A program made the translations under genes and the position numbers. The notes below the pieces were generated by a model, which had not been told where the DNA came from, ran no database searches, and saw only the letters and a program-made list of their open reading frames with translations. A stretch of 64,000 nucleotides of DNA from Candidatus Limosilactobacillus faecipullorum. Lineage in GTDB: Bacteria; Bacillota; Bacilli; Lactobacillales; Lactobacillaceae. The stretch spans positions 1-64,000 of the forward strand of contig DWYX01000056.1 of NCBI GenBank assembly GCA_019118465.1, read 5' to 3'. Below, piece after piece: positions 10,048 to 18,649 of the stretch (positions within the stretch are counted from its first letter, which is position 1; each line of letters opens with the position of its first letter).

Positions 10048-13000
10048 CTTTTTCACCTTTCTTTTGTTCCATGATGATCACCTTTAGGCTTTTGACAAAG
10101 GTGATGAGTTGTTTTAGCCAATCTGATTGCGTCATCCGGGGTTGTATTACTAAACGGATCGTCAATCGCCTAGCTTCATCTTCCCCCATCGTAGCTTTAA
10201 ATCTGGTTTTCGCCAGGGCCTTAATAATATCTGGAGCTGACAATTGATGGGACGCCGCCGCTGTCAACCGGATCAAAAGGTTATCCTTTTGCCGATGAAT
10301 ATAATCTAACCGAGCCAGATCAGCATCCAATTTTAATTCAGCAACTTGCAAAAGCGTCGCTACAGCCTCAGGATAGTCGCCATAGCGGTCAATCAAATCT
10401 CCGGTAAGCTCCGTCAATTCCTTGGTGGAGTTAATGTTTCGCAAGGCCTTATATAGTTCGATCTTTTGCCGTTGATCTTGAATGTAAGTTGATGGGAAAT
10501 ATGCTTCCACACCTAACTCTAATTCGGCATCGGAAAGTTTGGGCTTGGCTTTCCCCTGTTTTTTAGCAACCGCATCTGCAAGCATTGTCGAATATAGGTT
10601 ATACCCAACTGAATCGATAAAGCCGTGTTGCTGCTTACCTAATAAACTACCGGCTCCCCGAATGGAGAGATCCCGCATGGCAATCTTAAACCCGCTCCCC
10701 AATTCAGTGAAGTCCCGAATGGCTGCTAACCGTTTTTCACCAAGTTCGGTTAAGACCTTATCCGGTTGATACATAAAGTAGGCATAAGCAACCCGATTAC
10801 TCCGGCCAATCCGGCCCCGAATTTGGTATAACTGAGCTAATCCCATATGATCAGCATTTTCAACGAAAAGGGTATTAACGTTTGGAATATCGACCCCGGT
10901 TTCAATGATTGAAGTCGTGACAAGGACATCGTATTCTCCACGGATAAAGTCATATAGGACACCTTCCAGTTGAACTTCTGTCATTTGACCGTGAATATAA
11001 CCAATTCGGGCATCAGGAACTAAATCTTGTAATTGCGCAACAGTCCGTTCAATATCACTCACCCGGTTGTGTAAGTAGTAAACCTGACCCCCGCGCTGCA
11101 TTTCCCGCTGAATCCCGGCTTGGATTGCACCCCCATTTTGTTCTAAGACATAGGTCTGAATGGGGTAGCGACCATCTGGTGGCGTTTCTAAAACTGAAAG
11201 ATCCCGAACCCCAAGCATCGACATGTGTAAAGTCCGCGGAATTGGCGTTGCCGTTAGAGTCAAAACATCAACGTTAGTTTTAAGTTGTTTTAACCGTTCC
11301 TTGTGTTTAACCCCAAACCGTTGCTCTTCATCGATAATTAATAAACCGAGGTCTTTAAAATGAACATCTTTGGAGAGAATCCGGTGAGTCCCGACCACAA
11401 CATCGACCGTTCCATCAGCTAAACCTTCTTCAGTTGCCTTGAGCTCTGCCTGGGTTTTAAACCGTGACATCATTGCGATCTTAACTGGAAAACCTTCGAA
11501 ACGGTCAGTTAAGGTATCAAAGTGTTGTTGGGCAAGAATTGTGGTTGGAACCAAGAAAGCAACCTGTTTGCCGCCAGTGACTGCCTTAAAAATCGCCCGC
11601 ATGGCAACTTCGGTTTTCCCATAGCCAACATCTCCAACTAACAATCGATCCATTGGTTTAGCTTTTTCCATATCACTTTTAATTTCATCAATACTTTGTA
11701 GTTGATCTGGCGTTTCCACATACGGAAAATTATCGTCAAACTTCTCTTGAAGGTAGTCATCTTGTGGAAAAGCAAAGCCCTTGGCAACCTTCCGTTGGGC
11801 GTAGAGATCAACCAATTCATCCGCAATATCCTCAACCTTTGCGGCCACCCGGTGCTTAGTTTTGGCCCATTCACTCCCACCTAAGCGGTTAATCCGGGGC
11901 TGTTTACCTTCTGCCGCTACGTACTTTTGAACTAGGTTTAGCTGGGTAACGGGGACGAAAATTTGGGCATGATCCCGATAATCGATCACGATATAGTCTT
12001 GGTGAACGCCATCAACTTCCATCGTCTTGATCCCCGCAAACACTCCAATCCCGTGATTGACATGGACCACAAAATCACCGGGTTTCAAATCGGTATACGA
12101 TTTAATCCGTTCCGCATTTGATAAGCGTTGCGCCCGGACCCGCCGCTTTTTTAACTGGGCGAATAATTCACTTTCAGTAATCACCACTAGTTCAGCTGGC
12201 GGCAGTTCAAACCCATTATTTAAGCTTCCAGCCACCAGTTGTAATTGATGAGGCTTTAATTCCGTTGCCGTAGTTTCTAGCGCCGTTAGCCCAAACGATG
12301 TTAGGTCAACTGCTACTTTCCGCCGGCGTTGCTCATTGGCTGTTAAAATTACGACCGTTTCCCCTTGATCGAGGTAGCGATGGAGCTCATTTTTAAGTAA
12401 ATCAACTTGACCAAAGAAGCGTTGCATTTCCCGGGCGTGAAGATCTAAGAGCTGACTAAACCGGAAATTACCTACTCCCTTCTTAAACCGGGCTAAGTAC
12501 AATTGAGCATGCAGATCGCTAGTTAGGTCAGCAATGATTTGGGGACCAATTAACTTTCCCGGAATCGGCCGGTCAGCTTGCCAATTATTTTGATCCAAGA
12601 CAAGGTTTTTCTCTTGTTCCTTGATGCGGCTTACATCATCAATTACCAGACTTCCATTTTGAGGTAAGTAGGCTAACAAGTTAGTTACCTTAGGGAAAAT
12701 TTTATCGGCATAACCCAGGGCAGTCTCAGGAACACGCCCATTCGTTAACTCATCAATCAAAACTTGATAATCATGTTGTGCTGAGCTGAGTTCCTTCGAC
12801 TTTACTGCTAGGGAAGCTAGTTCTTTTTTTAAGCTCTCCGCAGCCGCCGAACAAGCTTGTTGATCCAAGACTAGCTCGGTTGCCGGCAAAACCTCCGTTT
12901 CTTCAATATTTTGAACACTCCGCTGGCTATCAACTTCAAAGTAACGAAGGGAATCCACTTCAGTATCAAACAAATCAATCCGAACCGGATATGGAGTGTT

Positions 13001-13552
13001 AAGGGCATAGATATCAATAATTGATCCCCGCACCGCAAAGTCTCCTGGGGCCATGACCATTTTTCGCCGCACATATCCCATCATTACTAAGCGCTCAACT
13101 GTCGCCGTTAAATCTAAATCATCACCGACTGCCACCCGAAGCGTAGCCTGATTAAAGACAGTTGGTTGGGGTAATGGCCGCATCAAACCAGCAGCCGGTG
13201 TAACGATAATTACTGGTTGTTCAGCCTGCATGGCATGCAAAGCCATCACCCGCGCTAAACGGTAATTCGGCGAACTAACCGCCATTGCCATCGCTAAACT
13301 ATCTTCCGCAGGGAATGAATATACCGCCGTTTCTGGCAGTAAATTATTTAAATCATTGACCAACTCTTCCATATGAAAAAGACTATCAACCACTACCAAT
13401 TGTGGGCCGACAATTTCCTTTTGAAGGTTTGCAAGCAAGAGGGTTCTTGCAGAGCCGGCAATCCCCGTTACTAATTGTCGATGCCCCTTTTTAATTTCAG
13501 CCTTTATTTTCTCAATTTGAGGGACTTGATTTAAAAAATCGGTTAACTCCAT
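10034..13552 (-). CDS. mfd: transcription-repair coupling factor
   Basis: Removes RNA polymerase stalled at DNA damage and recruits UvrA. Full length (1172 residues) with domains in order: UvrB-like homology module (about 1-450), CarD-type polymerase-interacting domain (KPGDFVVHVNHGIGVFAG, about 500), RecG-like helicase motor with Walker A GDVGYGKTEVA and Walker B DEEQRFG, translocation motifs near RGRIGRSNRVAYAYF, and the C-terminal TRCF domain. It follows pth and precedes rqcP, the conserved Firmicutes order. Confidence 0.97.
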   Translation of the reverse strand: MELTDFLNQVPQIEKIKAEIKKGHRQLVTGIAGSARTLLLANLQKEIVGPQLVVVDSLFHMEELVNDLNNLLPETAVYSFPAEDSLAMAMAVSSPNYRLARVMALHAMQAEQPVIIVTPAAGLMRPLPQPTVFNQATLRVAVGDDLDLTATVERLVMMGYVRRKMVMAPGDFAVRGSIIDIYALNTPYPVRIDLFDTEVDSLRYFEVDSQRSVQNIEETEVLPATELVLDQQACSAAAESLKKELASLAVKSKELSSAQHDYQVLIDELTNGRVPETALGYADKIFPKVTNLLAYLPQNGSLVIDDVSRIKEQEKNLVLDQNNWQADRPIPGKLIGPQIIADLTSDLHAQLYLARFKKGVGNFRFSQLLDLHAREMQRFFGQVDLLKNELHRYLDQGETVVILTANEQRRRKVAVDLTSFGLTALETTATELKPHQLQLVAGSLNNGFELPPAELVVITESELFAQLKKRRVRAQRLSNAERIKSYTDLKPGDFVVHVNHGIGVFAGIKTMEVDGVHQDYIVIDYRDHAQIFVPVTQLNLVQKYVAAEGKQPRINRLGGSEWAKTKHRVAAKVEDIADELVDLYAQRKVAKGFAFPQDDYLQEKFDDNFPYVETPDQLQSIDEIKSDMEKAKPMDRLLVGDVGYGKTEVAMRAIFKAVTGGKQVAFLVPTTILAQQHFDTLTDRFEGFPVKIAMMSRFKTQAELKATEEGLADGTVDVVVGTHRILSKDVHFKDLGLLIIDEEQRFGVKHKERLKQLKTNVDVLTLTATPIPRTLHMSMLGVRDLSVLETPPDGRYPIQTYVLEQNGGAIQAGIQREMQRGGQVYYLHNRVSDIERTVAQLQDLVPDARIGYIHGQMTEVQLEGVLYDFIRGEYDVLVTTSIIETGVDIPNVNTLFVENADHMGLAQLYQIRGRIGRSNRVAYAYFMYQPDKVLTELGEKRLAAIRDFTELGSGFKIAMRDLSIRGAGSLLGKQQHGFIDSVGYNLYSTMLADAVAKKQGKAKPKLSDAELELGVEAYFPSTYIQDQRQKIELYKALRNINSTKELTELTGDLIDRYGDYPEAVATLLQVAELKLDADLARLDYIHRQKDNLLIRLTAAASHQLSAPDIIKALAKTRFKATMGEDEARRLTIRLVIQPRMTQSDWLKQLITFVKSLKVIIMEQKKGEKDAVR

Positions 13553-13663
13553 TCATTCCACCACCTAACTAATTTTTGACTTCGTTAATTTTACAGTTTT
13601 GAATCCGGTTATAGCTTATCGGTAACATATGCTAAAAGTAACGATTCTAGGCTACATTGTGCA

Positions 13664-13780
13664 CAATCCAACTTCACAAAGAAATCTCATTCTAAATAAG
13701 AATTCAACCTTGAACCTAGCTAAAGCTAGCTTCCACGGTTGCTTTCTCTTATCATCGTAAGATTTTTGGTGAAGCCTTTT
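13664..13780 (+). repeat. family A structured repeat, best-preserved copy
   Basis: Five nested stems can be drawn: CTTCAC/GTGAAG, AATCT/AGATT, TAAGA/TCTTA, AACC/GGTT and CTAGC/GCTAG. Conserved single-stranded pieces are CCTTGAACC, TTATCATCG and the closing AAGCCTTTT. The last bases overlap the pth stop codon. Other copies have different arm sequences with the pairing kept (see findings). Fills most of the mfd-pth gap. Confidence 0.75.
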
Positions 13781-14339
13781 AATTATAATCATTCATCAAA
13801 TGAGAGAAATCTTCACCTTTTACCCAGTCGGCAAGGGCGTCTTCAGCTTTTGCCACTGCTAGATCAAAAGCCGGTCGTTCATCCTTCGAAAATTTTCCGA
13901 GGACGTGACTCACTACAGTTCCTTGCTTAGGATGATCAATTCCAACCTTTACCCGGTTAAACTTATCAGTTCCAAGGTGCTGGATAATGCTCTTCAAACC
14001 GTTGTGACCACCTGACTTACCGTGAGTCTTCAAGCGAACCTTGCCCACCGGCATATCTAAATCATCATTAACAATCACTAAATCGGCTAAATCGAGATGA
14101 TAGTAATCCATCAGGGGCTTAACAGCACGTCCAGAATCATTCATATAAGTTGTCGGCTTAACCAAAATGACCTTTTCACCATCAACAACCCCACTTGCGA
14201 CAACTGCCTCGACTTTTGCGTGGGTAAAGGCCCCCAAGTGATAATCACGAGCAAATTGTTCAACCACCATAAAGCCAGTGTTATGCCGGGTTTCATCATA
14301 CCGGGTACCAATATTTCCCAAGCCAACAATCATTTTCAC
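13779..14339 (-). CDS. pth: peptidyl-tRNA hydrolase
   Basis: Releases tRNA from peptidyl-tRNA that drops off ribosomes. The motif GLGNIGTRYDETRHNTGF contains the catalytic His. The segments KPTTYMNDSGRAV, VNDDLDMPVGKVRLK and GKSGGHNGLKSI are the family landmarks. I chose the GTG at 14339 (giving a start of M-K-M-I-V-G-L-G-N type) because GAGGTGG is six bases upstream; the ATG two codons later is possible. 186 residues is normal. It begins the pth-mfd-rqcP-divIC block. Confidence 0.93.
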   Translation of the reverse strand: MKMIVGLGNIGTRYDETRHNTGFMVVEQFARDYHLGAFTHAKVEAVVASGVVDGEKVILVKPTTYMNDSGRAVKPLMDYYHLDLADLVIVNDDLDMPVGKVRLKTHGKSGGHNGLKSIIQHLGTDKFNRVKVGIDHPKQGTVVSHVLGKFSKDERPAFDLAVAKAEDALADWVKGEDFSHLMNDYN

Positions 14340-14516
14340 GTTTTTCCACCTCATTTTATTATTTGGCAATCTTTTTAATTATACCGAATTTACCAGTGAA
14401 GATTAAAGTTAACTGTTCAATAATTTTAATTTTCCTTCTCATCAGCTTCTCATTTTTCGCCAATTTATGGTATGATGAAGAGCAGTATTAATTCGGTAGA
14501 AATAAAGGAGCTTTTT

Positions 14517-15149
14517 ATGATTTTTAAATCGTTAATTAAGCCAAAGGCGACTCTTACTACGCTTTCAGAAGATGTAACTTTAGCAGATGCGTTAACGACC
14601 CTTGAAGATTCGGGTTACCGTTGCGTGCCTGTTTTAGACCCTACAGGGACGATTTTCCGGGGAAACATTTATAAGATGCACCTCTATCGCCACAAGTCGC
14701 GGGGTGGTGATATGAGTTTACCTGTAACGGCACTGTTAAAAAACGCTACTAAGTTTATTTCCATTAATTCATCATTTTACACTGTTTTCTTCACCATCCG
14801 CGATTTACCTTACATTGCCGTCTTGGATGGTGAAAACCACTTTTACGGAATCCTAACTCATAATAGTTTACTAAAATTGCTAGCTGAGGCTTGGAATGTT
14901 AATAAGGGAAGCTATGTTATCACTGTTAGGGTCCTCGATGAACGGGGTGACCTTTTAACGATTTCAAAAGAAATTACCCGTTATACCCAAATCGTAAATG
15001 TCATTTCCTTAAATCCACACGATGACGAAACAAAGGAAATTCTGTTTACCTTACCAGCCGATGTGGATGAGGGAAAACTTCAAAAAATTATTAAGCGTCT
15101 AAAACGCCGGGGCTTTGAAGTTCCAGAAATTGAAAGTTTACATGCCTAA
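14517..15149 (+). CDS. cbpA: CBS-ACT domain protein, possible c-di-AMP receptor
   Basis: 210 residues: two CBS motifs (about residues 5-125) followed by an ACT-like domain (YVITVRVLDERGDLLTISKEI, about 135 onward). This is the layout of Listeria CbpA, a cyclic di-AMP-binding protein; the same function here is inference. The start is the ATG after AAAGGAG; the longer frame lacks a site. It is one of the few plus-strand genes in this half and reads divergently from pth. A TATGAT -10 is visible at about 14472. A strong terminator shared with mazF follows. Confidence 0.75.
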   Translation: MIFKSLIKPKATLTTLSEDVTLADALTTLEDSGYRCVPVLDPTGTIFRGNIYKMHLYRHKSRGGDMSLPVTALLKNATKFISINSSFYTVFFTIRDLPYIAVLDGENHFYGILTHNSLLKLLAEAWNVNKGSYVITVRVLDERGDLLTISKEITRYTQIVNVISLNPHDDETKEILFTLPADVDEGKLQKIIKRLKRRGFEVPEIESLHA

Positions 15150-15151
15150 TG

Positions 15152-15190
15152 AAAAGGCTGGGAAGAAAATCCGATTCTTCCCAGCCTTTT
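15152..15190. terminator. bidirectional terminator between cbpA and mazF
   Basis: A perfect 16 bp stem, AAAAGGCTGGGAAGAA with TTCTTCCCAGCCTTTT and a 7-base loop, serves both converging transcripts. The GGCTGGGAAG style is repeated at other terminators in this window. Confidence 0.9.
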
Positions 15191-15223
15191 GTATATCCAA
15201 ATGTTACTCAGAAACTACGACCT
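15191..15223 (-). repeat. family B repeat, tail fragment
   Basis: Between the mazF stop and its terminator the minus strand reads GGTCGTAGTTTCTGAGTAAC..., matching GGCCGTGGTTTCTGTGTAAT... in the full copy at 35.6 kb. Only the tail of the element is present. Confidence 0.5.
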
Positions 15224-15586
15224 TTATTTAACATGAAAGCTAACTCGTAAAGCGTGATCAACGCGTTTCATAATGGTCGGATTAATATGGGTCACCCGTT
15301 GACGAAGGCGATGCTTGTCAATCGTTCTCACTTGTTCCAACAAAATCATTGAATTTTTTGCAATTCCAGAATCAGCGGCGGCTAAAAAAACGTGGGTTGG
15401 CAAACGGTGCTTGGTTAATTTCGTCGTAATAGCAGCGATAATTACCGTTGGACTATGGAGATTCCCCACATCATTTTGAACAACCAGGACTGGGCGCACC
15501 CCACCCTGTTCAGAACCAATAACTGGATCAAGGTCGGCATAAAAAATATCACCCCGCATGATTTCTTGGGTTCGTTGAAAGGCCAT
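15224..15586 (-). CDS. mazF: MazF/PemK-type endoribonuclease toxin, no adjacent MazE
   Basis: Sequence-specific mRNA-cleaving toxin of the MazF/NdoA family. The core MRGDIFYADLDPVIGSEQGG and VRPVLVVQNDVGN carries the family Arg and the beta-barrel start; the segments TVIIAAITTK and LLEQVRTIDKHRL are also typical. The ATG overlaps the alr stop (TAATG) and has GGGAG upstream, giving 120 residues with a 9-residue N-terminal extension. No antitoxin gene lies between alr and mazF or nearby, unlike Bacillus where ndoAI precedes ndoA. Other lactobacilli share the alr-mazF arrangement. Confidence 0.85.
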   Translation of the reverse strand: MAFQRTQEIMRGDIFYADLDPVIGSEQGGVRPVLVVQNDVGNLHSPTVIIAAITTKLTKHRLPTHVFLAAADSGIAKNSMILLEQVRTIDKHRLRQRVTHINPTIMKRVDHALRVSFHVK

Positions 15587-16713
15587 TAATTTACATACTC
15601 CCGGTGTAGCCGTTCACTCATCCCCGTCAACACCTCATAATCAATGGTATTTAATTGGTCTGCTAAGTCGGTTGCTGTAATCTTCGCCTCGCCCGACTTA
15701 CCCAGTAGGACCACTTCTGTTCCTACTGGCATCTTCTTTGGTAATCGAATCATGAATTGATCCATACAAATTCGCCCCAAAATTGGGCACTTTTGACCAT
15801 TCACGAGCACATAATAACCTGTTAGGCCCCGGGCGTAACCATCCGCATAGCCAACTGGAACCGTACCAACCCATTCATCTTCTTTAGCGGTATAGGTTGC
15901 TCCATAACTGACTGAACTCCCCTTTTTTAGGCACTTAACAAACGTTAACTTAGCCGTTAATGACGTCACTGGTTCTAAATCCCAAGTTGGTGTCAGATCC
16001 CGTCCAGAAGGGTTTACCCCATACAAAGAAATTCCCATCCGAACGGTATTCCCAACTACCTCACCTTGGTGCCATAACGCTGTCGCTGAGTTAGCCACGT
16101 GCACAAATGGTGGCATGTGCTTAACAACACTCGTAAGCCGTTGCCAATTAGCATATTGCTTGTCAAAATAACTTTCATCAGCACTATCAGCCGTTGAAAA
16201 GTGAGTAAAGATTCCTTCAAACTCAAAATGCGGGTCCTTTTCCAGTAATTCAACCGCTTGAGCAAGTTCCTCTTTATCCGTAAAGCCGATCCGGCCCATC
16301 CCCGTATCTAGGCCAAGGTGGACCCGCAAGGGCTTAGTTATTTTTGCGACCGTTGCCATTTGGATATATTCTTGTAACCAGGCTAATGAGCCGACCGTCA
16401 ACGAAACACCTTCTCGCACTGCAACTAACGCATACTGAACTGGAGTAATTCCCAAAACTAAAACCATTTTACTAATGCCTTCGTCACGCAAGCGAAGACC
16501 TTCGTCAAGAATCGCCACACAAAAGCCAGCAACTCCTGGTTCGTCTTTTAAACTATTAACCACTGGCACTAAACCATTCCCATAGGCATTGGCCTTTACC
16601 ACTGGCAAAATCCGACTTCCAGCCGGAAGCTTAGCGATTTGGGTTTTTAAATTATGGCGTAAAGCTGCAAGGTTGACCACCAAGTTAGCATCACGTAGTT
16701 GTGCACTAATCAT
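15586..16713 (-). CDS. alr: alanine racemase
   Basis: PLP enzyme making D-alanine for peptidoglycan and teichoic acids. The PLP lysine is in VVKANAYGNG, and the second half has the catalytic-tyrosine region near SVSYGATYTAKEDEWVG and the RICMDQFM segment. The start was set at MISAQLRD because AGAAAGGA lies 9 bases upstream; the ATG three codons earlier is too close. It overlaps the end of acpS by 8 bases and shares a base with mazF, so acpS-alr-mazF is one coupled operon. Confidence 0.95.
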   Translation of the reverse strand: MISAQLRDANLVVNLAALRHNLKTQIAKLPAGSRILPVVKANAYGNGLVPVVNSLKDEPGVAGFCVAILDEGLRLRDEGISKMVLVLGITPVQYALVAVREGVSLTVGSLAWLQEYIQMATVAKITKPLRVHLGLDTGMGRIGFTDKEELAQAVELLEKDPHFEFEGIFTHFSTADSADESYFDKQYANWQRLTSVVKHMPPFVHVANSATALWHQGEVVGNTVRMGISLYGVNPSGRDLTPTWDLEPVTSLTAKLTFVKCLKKGSSVSYGATYTAKEDEWVGTVPVGYADGYARGLTGYYVLVNGQKCPILGRICMDQFMIRLPKKMPVGTEVVLLGKSGEAKITATDLADQLNTIDYEVLTGMSERLHREYVN

Positions 16714-17074
16714 CTTGCGCATTCCTTTCTAGAATTACTTCTGTCATTACCAATTCTTTAGTATGGCTAACTGAAACGTGAACCGGTCCATCATAAGGGG
16801 ATTTCGTAACAATTGGCTGACCAAGTTCATTATCCAAGATTTCAAGATCTAAAAAGCCAACTACTTTGCTGATTCCCGTTCCCATGGCCTTACTAAAGGA
16901 TTCTTTCAGAGACCACCGACCAGCTACATATTCCACTTTCCGTTGCTGATGAAATTTAGCTGCTTGTGCCTGTTCAGCAGTTGTAAGGACCCGGGTAATA
17001 AAGCTTGGATGATTTTCAATTGCGGCCTTCACCCGGGCCAATTCCGTAATATCAATTCCCAGCCCGGCAATCAT
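16706..17074 (-). CDS. acpS: holo-[acyl-carrier-protein] synthase
   Basis: Transfers 4'-phosphopantetheine from CoA to apo-ACP for fatty acid synthesis. The Mg-binding GLGIDITELARVKAA at the N terminus and the WSLKESFSKAMGTG motif identify the family; 122 residues is typical. AAGGAGG precedes the ATG at normal distance. It starts 3 bases after the cshA stop and overlaps alr, which suggests cotranscription. Confidence 0.94.
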   Translation of the reverse strand: MIAGLGIDITELARVKAAIENHPSFITRVLTTAEQAQAAKFHQQRKVEYVAGRWSLKESFSKAMGTGISKVVGFLDLEILDNELGQPIVTKSPYDGPVHVSVSHTKELVMTEVILERNAQDD

Positions 17075-17077
17075 TTC

Positions 17078-18562
17078 CTAGTCCTCCTTCCGGTGCATCC
17101 GGAAACCAGATTTCTTTCCATGATTGTCGTGACGATTCCGGTTTCGAGAGCCATTGAAATGGCGTTGGTGTTCGCGATGAAAATCACGGCGACCTCCCTT
17201 CCGGTGACCCCGGTAACCTCCCCGCCGGTCGCTCTTTCGCCGTGGTAATGGTCGTTCAGGGGTAATCTTAACCGGAACTTGATCAGCGGTATCCTTGGTT
17301 AAGTCATTTAGTAAAGCAGCAACTAAATCAACGGCATCATGACTATCCAAAAGCTTGACTGCTGATTCCTTATACCGCTCAGTAGCCTTATCTTGAATCA
17401 AGTCATTAATATCATTAACAGCGCTCGCAACTTGCCCGCGGAAAGCTTCTTCGGCTGTTGGTGGTTTCAATGGTAACATCCGTACCCGCGTCAACTTTTC
17501 AATTTCATGGAGGTAATCCATTTCATTCGGCGTTACGAAGGTTAAGGAAACCCCGTGATGGCCGGCCCGACCAGTTCGCCCAATCCGGTGAACGTATGAA
17601 TCAGGGTCAGATGGAATATCGTAGTTGTAAACGTGGGTAACCCCAGAAATGTCAAGCCCCCGAGCAGCGACATCAGTTGCCACTAAGATGTCTAGAGCTC
17701 CATTCTTAAACCGCTTCATAATCTTCGTCCGGCGCTCTTGAGTTAAATCACCGTGGATCCCTGCTGCGTTGTATCCCCGAGCAATCAAGCCCCGGGATAA
17801 TTCATCAACCCGGCGCTTTGTCCGCCCAAATACGATCGTCAAATCAGGATCTTGAACATCAATCAAGCGGGTCATAATGTCAAACTTTTCGTAATCCTTC
17901 GCCCGAATGTAATACTGATCAACCAAATCAGTCGTCAATTCTTTAGCCGCAATCTTAACCGTTTGTGGTTCATGCATAAATTGAACCCCAATTTTCTTGA
18001 TTTCTGGTGGCATGGTTGCTGAGAAAAGTAAGGTTTGACGATCGGTAGGCGTTTGCTTAATGATTGCTTCAATATCATCCAAGAAGCCCATATTTAGCAT
18101 TTCATCGGCTTCATCCAAGACCAAGGTTTTTACTTGGTCCAGTTTAACCGTTTCCCGGTTAAGGTGATCCCGTAAACGTCCTGGTGTGCCAACTAAAATT
18201 TGAGGGTTTTGTTTTAGAGCTTTGATTTGCCGCCGGATATCAGCCCCACCGTATACAACTTGTACCTTGACGTGCTTTTCCCGTCCCAACCGGAACAATT
18301 CTTCTTGGGTTTGAATTGCTAATTCCCGAGTTGGCGAAATAATAATGGCTTGAATTGCTGGATTATCAAGATCGACATGTTCCAGAAGGGGTAACCCGAA
18401 GGCAGCAGTTTTCCCAGTCCCAGTTTGGGCTTGACCAATCACATCTTTTCCCTCTAATACTAGCGGAATCGTTTGTTCTTGGATTGGGGTAGCTTCTTCA
18501 TAGCCACTCTTTTGAATTGCTCGTAATAAACTCTTTGATAAACCTAATTCTCCAAATTTCAA
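17078..18562 (-). CDS. cshA: DEAD-box RNA helicase CshA
   Basis: ATP-dependent RNA helicase acting in cold adaptation and RNA turnover, in many Firmicutes with the degradosome. It shows the Q motif (ATPIQEQTIPLVLEG), Walker A AQTGTGKT, DEAD in VLDEADEMLNMG, SAT, and HRIGRTGRAGHHG in the second RecA domain. A C-terminal tail rich in Arg, Lys, Gly and His (about 435-494) is expected to bind RNA. 494 residues. It lies between murF and acpS, a conserved lactobacillar position. Confidence 0.94.
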   Translation of the reverse strand: MKFGELGLSKSLLRAIQKSGYEEATPIQEQTIPLVLEGKDVIGQAQTGTGKTAAFGLPLLEHVDLDNPAIQAIIISPTRELAIQTQEELFRLGREKHVKVQVVYGGADIRRQIKALKQNPQILVGTPGRLRDHLNRETVKLDQVKTLVLDEADEMLNMGFLDDIEAIIKQTPTDRQTLLFSATMPPEIKKIGVQFMHEPQTVKIAAKELTTDLVDQYYIRAKDYEKFDIMTRLIDVQDPDLTIVFGRTKRRVDELSRGLIARGYNAAGIHGDLTQERRTKIMKRFKNGALDILVATDVAARGLDISGVTHVYNYDIPSDPDSYVHRIGRTGRAGHHGVSLTFVTPNEMDYLHEIEKLTRVRMLPLKPPTAEEAFRGQVASAVNDINDLIQDKATERYKESAVKLLDSHDAVDLVAALLNDLTKDTADQVPVKITPERPLPRRKSDRRGGYRGHRKGGRRDFHREHQRHFNGSRNRNRHDNHGKKSGFRMHRKED

Positions 18563-18599
18563 ATTGTCACCTCATATAAAGTAGATTATTTCTGTAAAC

Positions 18600-18648
18600 G
18601 CAAAATGGCGGCAACAACTAAATAACCTGCCATTGCCGAGCCATTTCA
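18600..18648 (-). terminator. murF terminator-like hairpin
   Basis: On the minus strand AAATGGCTCGGCAA pairs with TTGCCGCCATTT with one bulge. Only a short T-run follows. It lies between murF and cshA and may be a weak terminator or a processing site. Confidence 0.5.
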
Positions 18649-18649
18649 C

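Noticed and set aside
13664-13780. tRNA-like string GGTTCAAGG in the family A core
   Set aside because: It looks like a T-loop, but there is no acceptor stem, anticodon arm or cloverleaf geometry in any copy.
16096-16101. CACGTG in alr as a second parS site
   Set aside because: Only the six-base core is present; flanks do not match and it is in coding sequence.
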